Assembly: GCA_027488415.1 (NCBI GenBank)
Contig: JAIYBS010000196.1
Location: 1-5,033, forward strand
Direction: 5' to 3'
DNA: 5,033 nucleotides
Source of the DNA: Planctomycetaceae bacterium
GTDB lineage: Bacteria; Planctomycetota; Phycisphaerae; Phycisphaerales; SM1A02
The notes beneath the pieces are model-generated. The model did no database searches. It had not been told where the DNA came from and saw nothing but the letters and a program-made list of their open reading frames with translations. Every line of letters begins with the position of its first letter. Within the stretch, counting starts at the first letter, position 1. Shown here piece by piece: positions 1 to 4,358 of the stretch. The position numbers were made by a program, and so were the translations under genes.

Positions 1-66
1 CGCCCGAGCCCGATCCTGGCCGTCGCCCAGCTTGCGTGAGCACCGGCAGCGGCGGCGCCGCCGGTC
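1..66 (+). other. Probable remnant of the amylase signal peptide, interrupted by an in-frame TGA
   Basis: In the reading frame of the downstream amylase, positions 1-36 translate to RPSPILAVAQLA. A TGA follows at 37-39, and the same frame then resumes as APAAAAPPVVRPAADEV. Without the stop this would read as the hydrophobic core, an Ala-rich cleavage zone and a short Ala/Pro linker of an export signal, placed exactly where a secreted enzyme needs one. The other two forward frames give Arg/Pro/Ser-rich text with no signal-like stretch, so a simple upstream frameshift does not explain it better. Alternatively positions 1-39 are the end of an unrelated upstream gene whose last residues only happen to look hydrophobic. 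The window starts too late to decide. Confidence 0.45.
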
Positions 67-2541
67 GTGCGGCCCGCGGCGGACGAGGTCATCTACCAGA
101 TCATGCCGATCGCCTGGCGCGACTCGAACCTCGACGTGACGGGGGCGGTCCAGACGCGGTTCGGCGACTTCGGCGGGCTGGCGGCGCCGGAGAGCCTCGA
201 CTACCTGCAGTACCTCGGCGTGACGATGGTCTACCTGCAGCCGATCTTCCCGTCGGCGGCGTACCACGGCTACCAGCACGGCCCGGCGGACGCGCTCAAC
301 CCGCGCTTCGGCACCGAGGCACAGTTCCTCGCGTTCGTCAATGCCGCGCACGCACGCGGCATCAAGGTGATCCTGGACTACGTCGCCTACGGCATCAGCC
401 ACACGTCGCCGTACTACGCGTCCGCGTACGGGAACCCGTCGAGCCAGTACGACCCGTGGCTCGCGTTCACGAACGGCGCGAACACCTCCTACGTCGGCTC
501 GCTCTACAGCACGTGGAACGGCGCATCCGTCGGCTTCATCCACTGGAACCTCGACCACGCGCCGGCGGCCTCGCTGGTCACGCAGTGGGCAATCAAGTGG
601 CTCGACCCCAACGGCGACGGCGACACGTCCGACGGCGTCGACGGGTTCCGCATCGACCACGCGTGGGCCTCGGGCGGCGAGGGCTGGGGCGCGAACATCG
701 GCTTCTGGGAACGCTGGTGCACGGCGCTGCGGCAGGTCCGGCCCGACGTCTTCCTCTTCTGCGAGCCGTCCGACTGGGGCAACTACGGCAACGACCTCCT
801 GACGCCGGACTCGTTCAACGCGGTCATCACCAAGCCGTGGGAGTTCGCCGCACGCGGCGCGGTGTCGAGCCGCGACGCATCGGGGCTCTACTCGGCCACC
901 GCCAACCTGGTCGCCGCCGTCCCCGACGGGAAGTACGCCGTCGCCCAGACCAACGACCACGACTCCAACCGGCTCGCCTCCGACTACGGCGGGAGCAACG
1001 CGCGACAGAAGGTGGCCGCCGCGGTGCTCCTGACGCAGCCGTTTCCGCCGAACATCTACTTCGGCGACGAGATCGCGATGCGCGGCGCGAAGGCGAACGT
1101 CGGGAGCGACGCGAACGACATCCCGATGCGCGAGCCGTTCAAGTGGAAGGCCGTCGCCGGCGCGCCGATGACCAACTACGCGGCCATCGCCACCGGCACG
1201 CTGCCGCCCGCGTATTCGGCGAACAACGACGGCCGCAGCGTCGAGGAGCAGCGAGGCGTGGCCGGGTCGGTGCTCGAGACCTACCGGTCGCTCATCGCCG
1301 TCCGCAAGGCGTCGCCCGCGCTGCGCCGCGGCGCGTACCTGCCGGTGACGTGCACGAACGGCGCGGTGTTCGCGTTCGTCCGGCACGACCCCACCGAGAC
1401 CGTGCTGGTGGCGATCAACCTCGACTCCGCGACGGCGAACGCCTCGCTCGACCTCGCGGCGTTCGGCGTGCCGGCGGGCGGGGGCGTGCCCGTCAGCCTC
1501 GAGACCGGCGCGTCCGCGCCCGCGATCACGCCCGCAAACAAGGGCGCGTACCCCGTCTCGCTCCCGGCGCGCGGATGGCTGATCGCGCGCGCGCCGATCG
1601 CGCCGCCCGCGAACACGTCCACGTCGGACGTCGACGGGCGCAACCTGCCCGCCGACGCCGGCATCGCCGCACTGCGCGCGACGCAGGCCTGCCTGAGCTC
1701 CTTCGGCGACAACGCGGGCGAGCTGAACCAGCTGTTCGTGCGCCCGGACTCGGGCGCGCTGCGGGTGTCGATCACCGGGAACCTCCCCGCCGACGGCACG
1801 TCGCTCGACCTCTTCGTCGACATCGATCCCGCCGGCGCCAGCGGCCAGACTCGGCTCGTCACGGCGCACCTGCCGTCGCCGCCCGGCGGCCTGGCGCCGC
1901 TCGACGGCATGCGCTTCGACGCGGGCTTCCGGCCGGACGCCCTCTACTACGTCAACACCGTCGGCGGCAACGTCTACGTCGACCGCGTGGCGTTCACCGC
2001 CGAGGGCGCGGCCGCCACGAAGGAGTACCGCGGCAACGCGATCCTCAACTCGGGGCGCGGCACGCTCGCCGGCGGCACCAATCCCGCAGGCATCGAGGTC
2101 GCCTTCGACAACACGAACGCCGCAGGCATCAGCGCAAGCTCGGTGGCCTCGGCCGCGACGGCGACCAAGGGCCTCGAGTTCCGGATCCCCTTCGCGGACC
2201 TCGGGCTTCCCTCCGACTTCGTCGGCGAGATCGCCGTGGCGGCGTTCATCCAGCGCTCGAGCGGACAGGTGTCGAACCAGTGGCTGCCGCCGCTCGCTGC
2301 CGGCAGCGCGGACCTCGGCACGGGGCCCGACCTCGTCGCGGTGCCGGGCCTGCAGCACGTCATCGTGCCGATCGGCCCCGACGCCGACCTCGACGGCGAC
2401 GGCCGGGTGACGGGCAGCGACCTCGGTGCCCTGCTCGGCGCGTGGGGAACCACCGCCGGCGGACCACGCGCGGGCGACCTCAACCGGGACGGGCGCGTCG
2501 ACGGCGCCGACCTCGGGCTGCTGCTCGCGAGCTGGGGATGA
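67..2541 (+). CDS. GH13 alpha-amylase-family glycoside hydrolase with C-terminal dockerin-like repeats (5' end uncertain, possibly disrupted)
   Basis: This is predicted to hydrolyse or transfer alpha-glucosidic bonds in starch-like glucans outside the cytoplasm. Residues 6 to about 425 form the GH13 barrel. GFRID carries the likely nucleophile D197, FCEP the acid/base E233, and TNDHDSNR the third acid D299. HGYQHG (67-72) and FGT (81-83) also fit the family. The first conserved motif is unusual (D104-Y-V-A-Y-G-I-S-H112). A Ca-loop-like DPNGDGDTSDG sits at 180-190, just before the nucleophile. Residues 425-508 look like the C-terminal beta domain. Residues 520-765 form a beta-rich domain (LDLFVDIDPAG at 580-590) that I cannot name securely. 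Residues 774-785 and 804-815 are two calcium loops ending in WG. GTG at 67 is simply the first in-frame start after the TGA at 37-39. It has no Shine-Dalgarno and leaves no signal peptide although the protein looks extracellular, so the gene may be broken or the base at the stop may be wrong. Family assignment is firm, exact specificity is not. Confidence 0.9.
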   Translation: MRPAADEVIYQIMPIAWRDSNLDVTGAVQTRFGDFGGLAAPESLDYLQYLGVTMVYLQPIFPSAAYHGYQHGPADALNPRFGTEAQFLAFVNAAHARGIKVILDYVAYGISHTSPYYASAYGNPSSQYDPWLAFTNGANTSYVGSLYSTWNGASVGFIHWNLDHAPAASLVTQWAIKWLDPNGDGDTSDGVDGFRIDHAWASGGEGWGANIGFWERWCTALRQVRPDVFLFCEPSDWGNYGNDLLTPDSFNAVITKPWEFAARGAVSSRDASGLYSATANLVAAVPDGKYAVAQTNDHDSNRLASDYGGSNARQKVAAAVLLTQPFPPNIYFGDEIAMRGAKANVGSDANDIPMREPFKWKAVAGAPMTNYAAIATGTLPPAYSANNDGRSVEEQRGVAGSVLETYRSLIAVRKASPALRRGAYLPVTCTNGAVFAFVRHDPTETVLVAINLDSATANASLDLAAFGVPAGGGVPVSLETGASAPAITPANKGAYPVSLPARGWLIARAPIAPPANTSTSDVDGRNLPADAGIAALRATQACLSSFGDNAGELNQLFVRPDSGALRVSITGNLPADGTSLDLFVDIDPAGASGQTRLVTAHLPSPPGGLAPLDGMRFDAGFRPDALYYVNTVGGNVYVDRVAFTAEGAAATKEYRGNAILNSGRGTLAGGTNPAGIEVAFDNTNAAGISASSVASAATATKGLEFRIPFADLGLPSDFVGEIAVAAFIQRSSGQVSNQWLPPLAAGSADLGTGPDLVAVPGLQHVIVPIGPDADLDGDGRVTGSDLGALLGAWGTTAGGPRAGDLNRDGRVDGADLGLLLASWG

Positions 2542-2694
2542 TCGCCCCGCCCGCGGCAGACGCCGCGAGCTCGATCAGCCGCACGGCCCCCAGGCCGACA
2601 GGATCGTCGCGATGTCGGCACCGTTCGTGATGCCGTCGCCGTTGTAGTCGTACGGCGACGGCGCGCCCCAGGACCCGAGCAGCAGTCCAAGGTC
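2509..2694. repeat. Imperfect inverted repeat formed by the dockerin-coding ends of two convergent genes
   Basis: Positions 2509-2537 on the plus strand match the reverse complement of 2666-2694 at 24 of 29 bases by hand alignment. Both arms encode the DLGLLL(A/G)SWG helix of a dockerin-like repeat, the second repeat of the amylase and the first of the LPMO. The 128 bases between them contain both stop codons. The repeat most likely reflects homologous domains in opposite orientation rather than a selected DNA element, but read-through transcripts from either side could fold or pair here. Confidence 0.7.
2552..2567. terminator. Candidate bidirectional hairpin between convergent genes
   Basis: CGCGGC (2552-2557) and GCCGCG (2562-2567) form a perfect 6-bp all-GC stem with the loop AGAC. 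The hairpin lies in the 33-base gap between the amylase stop and the LPMO stop, where a terminator shared by both strands would be expected. There is no U-tract on either side, so intrinsic termination is uncertain. In DNA this GC-rich a 6-bp stem can also arise by chance. Confidence 0.35.
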
Positions 2695-3765
2695 GGCGGC
2701 ATCCACGTCACCGTCCGCATCGGCGTCACCCGGGCACGGATCCGTGCCCGCGGGCAGCGTCCCGCGCGCAGCCAGGCTCGTGGGAAGCAGACCGGGCACC
2801 GGGGTCGTCACGATGCAGCCGACCGTCACCGAACCGCCGGGCGGAATCGCCATGTTGTAGGGAAGCGCGGTCACGGTGTAGTGGTTGCCCGACTGCTCGA
2901 TCGCGCCGTCCCATGCGTTGGTCACCTGCGCGCCCCAGTCGAAGTCGAGCTTCCAGTCGCGAAGCGTGTACGCGGAGGTGTTCGTCACCGTGACCGCCCC
3001 CTGCCCGCCGCCCACCCACTGCCCCGAGTACGCAAACTGCACGCCGAGCGGGATCTGCACGGCATCACCGTTGTCGCCGCCGCCCTCGCCGTAGTCGACC
3101 CCGCCGAAGTCGAGGTCGCTCGTCGAGAAGAAGACCTCGGCCGCCGGATCCTGCCGCTGCCAGATCACGAACAGCACGTGGCGACCGATCCGGTCCGGAA
3201 TCTGCAGCGTCATGTAGTAGGAGAGGCCCGCGCCGCCGGAGCCGCAGTGGCAGTCGCCGCTGTCGCGCCCGCACGAACCGCGGAGCTCCGCCGTCTCGCC
3301 GCCCTCGATCGCAACAAGGTCCGACCACTTCAGCGGCTGCCTCGGGTCGTACCCGTCGCGCGTGATGAAGGCGCGAAAGTAGCTCGGGTCGTGCGCCGTG
3401 GCCGCCGCGAACCGGCACACCCGGGCGCCGGCAACCATCGGCGTCGCGTACCAGTCGGTGCGCGCCAGGTTGAGCCCCGCGTACTTCTCGCGCCCCGCGC
3501 CGGCGAGCTCGCCGTCCGGGATCACCGAGGCGTAGTCGAACCCGGGGATGTTCCGCGAGACCTCGTGCCAGTCGTAGAAGGCCTGCGTGCCGGAGACCGC
3601 GATCGCGGCTCGGGCGGCGTCGCCCTGCGGGGTCTGCGGGTTGTCCAGGAAGATCTTGTAGCTGCGGCTCGGCGGGTCAGCCATCGAGCCATGGCCGAGG
3701 GCAGCCGGCGCTGCGACGAGCGAGGCGACGAGCGCGGCAGCCGCGCCTGCGAGGATGTGCTTCAC
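2575..3765 (-). CDS. AA10 lytic polysaccharide monooxygenase with CBM2-like module and dockerin-like repeats
   Basis: A secreted copper enzyme predicted to cleave chitin or cellulose oxidatively. The 396 residues comprise a signal peptide (1-24, ending AALG), an AA10 catalytic domain (25 to about 221), a Gly/Asp-rich linker (221-236), a CBM2-like beta-sandwich (about 237-320) and a dockerin-like pair (344-396). Removing the signal exposes H25 (HGSMADPPSR). H25 and H125 would form the copper-binding histidine brace, and F212 fits the axial aromatic position. GTQAFYDW, PDGEL, LNLARTDW, FITRDGYDP and QPLKWSDL match the family. CBM2-type aromatics are W250, W285 and Y303. Calcium loops are at 347-358 and 373-384, flanked by C344 and C395, and the chain ends WGPCG. 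GTG at 3765 is chosen because GGAGGT lies five bases upstream. An in-frame GTG at 3798 would add 11 residues without a ribosome site. Several cysteines usual in related AA10 proteins are missing. The family is clear, the choice between chitin and cellulose is not. Confidence 0.93.
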   Translation of the reverse strand: MKHILAGAAAALVASLVAAPAALGHGSMADPPSRSYKIFLDNPQTPQGDAARAAIAVSGTQAFYDWHEVSRNIPGFDYASVIPDGELAGAGREKYAGLNLARTDWYATPMVAGARVCRFAAATAHDPSYFRAFITRDGYDPRQPLKWSDLVAIEGGETAELRGSCGRDSGDCHCGSGGAGLSYYMTLQIPDRIGRHVLFVIWQRQDPAAEVFFSTSDLDFGGVDYGEGGGDNGDAVQIPLGVQFAYSGQWVGGGQGAVTVTNTSAYTLRDWKLDFDWGAQVTNAWDGAIEQSGNHYTVTALPYNMAIPPGGSVTVGCIVTTPVPGLLPTSLAARGTLPAGTDPCPGDADADGDVDAADLGLLLGSWGAPSPYDYNGDGITNGADIATILSAWGPCG

Positions 3766-3770
3766 GAAGG

Positions 3771-3776
3771 ACCTCC
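3771..3776 (-). promoter_or_regulatory. Shine-Dalgarno site that fixes the LPMO start
   Basis: On the minus strand the sequence reads GGAGGT, then CCTTC, then GTG at 3765. This is a full-strength Shine-Dalgarno at five-base spacing. It supports translation from 3765, where the protein begins MKHILAGAAAAL, a compact and typical signal peptide, rather than from the in-frame GTG at 3798. Confidence 0.85.
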
Positions 3777-3805
3777 GTTCGATCCGGACCGTCCACACAC
3801 GAAAG

Positions 3806-3835
3806 ACAGTACGCGCGCGATCGGGCGTTCGTCAG
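3806..3835 (-). promoter_or_regulatory. Candidate sigma-70-like promoter of the LPMO gene
   Basis: Reading the minus strand, CTGACG (3835-3830) resembles a -35 box with TGAC conserved. TACTGT (3811-3806) resembles a -10 box, and the spacer is 18 bases. Transcription would start near 3799 and leave a leader of about 30 bases containing the GGAGGT site. The -10 match is only moderate. The -35 box touches the palindrome at 3835-3846, which would make that palindrome a plausible operator. Confidence 0.35.
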
Positions 3836-3846
3836 CGGGATCCCGC
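3835..3846. repeat. Perfect 12-bp palindrome in the divergent intergenic region
   Basis: GCGGGATCCCGC is identical to its own reverse complement. It abuts the candidate -35 box of the LPMO gene. Its left part, GCGGGATC, recurs as a direct repeat at 3875-3882, 40 bases away. It could be an operator half of a larger arrangement or a small hairpin. No known regulator binding site was recognised. Confidence 0.6.
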
Positions 3847-3851
3847 GCGGT

Positions 3852-3863
3852 ATTCCCGGGAAT
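3852..3863. repeat. Second perfect 12-bp palindrome in the divergent intergenic region
   Basis: ATTCCCGGGAAT is a perfect palindrome centred 17 bases from the first one. Its A/T flanks stand out in this GC-rich background. Two CCGCGG hexamers follow at 3864-3869 and 3873-3878, both within a TCCGCGG direct repeat of 9-base period. TCCCGCG (3841-3847) is also the inverse of CGCGGGA (3874-3880). The cluster lies between the LPMO and DoxX starts, so a dimeric regulator acting on either gene is possible, but unproven. Confidence 0.6.
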
Positions 3864-3923
3864 CCGCGGCGTCCGCGGGATCTCGGACGCACGCGCCGCC
3901 CGGCGGTACCTTTCCACGGCGCC

Positions 3924-4331
3924 ATGAACACCGAACTCCTCAGCCCCGTCCCCTCCGCGCAGTTCCTCGCCTCGGCCATGCTGGCCGTCCTGTTCCTGCA
4001 GTCGGGGCTCGACAAGGTGATGGATTTCGGCGGCAATCTCGCGTGGCTCCAGGGGCACTTCTCCAAGACCCCGCTGCGCGGCCAGGTGAAGGCGATGCTG
4101 CTGACGATCACCGTCGGCGAGGTGCTCGCCGGCGCGCTCGCCGCGATCGGCGCCGTGCAGCTGGCGACCTCGGGCGGCACCGACTTCGCCCGCTACGGCG
4201 CTCAGGCATCCGCAGCGTGCATCGTGCTCCTCTTCGCGGGTCAGCGCATCGCGAAGGACTACGCGGGTGCCGCGACGCTCGTCCCCTACTTCGGGCTCGC
4301 GGCCGGCACGATCCTGCTCACCACGCTCTGA
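3924..4331 (+). CDS. DoxX-like small integral membrane protein
   Basis: A 135-residue protein with about four membrane segments, roughly residues 11-28, 56-79, 91-106 and 113-134. The hallmark is FLQSGLDKVMDF (24-35) at the end of the first segment, followed by NLAWLQGHFSKTP. Both are typical of a DoxX/DoxD-like subgroup that I recall mainly from Bacteroidetes and related bacteria. Length and topology fit the family. Its biochemical role is not established; relatives have been linked to quinone or redox functions, which cannot be inferred here. The ATG at 3924 starts just before the first hydrophobic segment. No clear Shine-Dalgarno precedes it, so the start is accepted on protein similarity. 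Its stop is only 27 bases before the thiD start on the same strand, suggesting cotranscription. The LPMO gene is divergent upstream. Confidence 0.85.
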   Translation: MNTELLSPVPSAQFLASAMLAVLFLQSGLDKVMDFGGNLAWLQGHFSKTPLRGQVKAMLLTITVGEVLAGALAAIGAVQLATSGGTDFARYGAQASAACIVLLFAGQRIAKDYAGAATLVPYFGLAAGTILLTTL

Positions 4332-4346
4332 GCCGCGGCTGACCGC

Positions 4347-4350
4347 GGAG
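4347..4350 (+). promoter_or_regulatory. Ribosome binding site of thiD
   Basis: GGAG followed by A and seven more bases precedes the ATG at 4359, a normal eight-base spacing. This supports that ATG as the start. It lies inside the 27-base gap after the DoxX stop, as expected for the second gene of an operon. No separate promoter is visible in that gap. Confidence 0.6.
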
Positions 4351-4358
4351 ACGAACCC

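Noticed and set aside
37..39. TGA decoded as an amino acid (recoding or selenocysteine)
   Set aside because: TGA is used as the stop for the amylase, LPMO and DoxX genes, there is no SECIS-like evidence, and a signal peptide is an implausible place for selenocysteine.
1281..1910. Minus-strand open frame inside the amylase gene
   Set aside because: No domain or ribosome site, and it mirrors the codon structure of the GH13 gene.
36..2630. Very long open frame (about 864 codons) on the plus strand overlapping the amylase gene
   Set aside because: Its translation is Arg/Ala/Gly-rich with no domain, while the frame two bases away encodes GH13 motifs throughout. It is a GC-driven shadow, and its GTG overlapping the TGA at 37-39 is incidental.
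2384..2760. A true cellulosome locus
   Set aside because: Only dockerin-like repeats are present. There is no cohesin or scaffoldin, and this type of tail is widespread on unrelated secreted proteins in planctomycete-like genomes.
3907..3912. TACCTT as a -10 box for a leaderless doxX transcript
   Set aside because: The distance to the ATG would fit, but the matching -35 region (TCGGAC at 3883-3888) agrees poorly with consensus, so I do not list it as a promoter.
2881..3927. Plus-strand open frame opposite the LPMO gene and across the intergenic region
   Set aside because: Low-complexity Arg/Val/Ala text, antisense to a clear AA10-CBM2 protein.
4332..4358. Terminator or riboswitch (such as TPP) between doxX and thiD
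   Set aside because: Only 27 bases are available, with no TPP aptamer motif and no hairpin followed by a U-tract.
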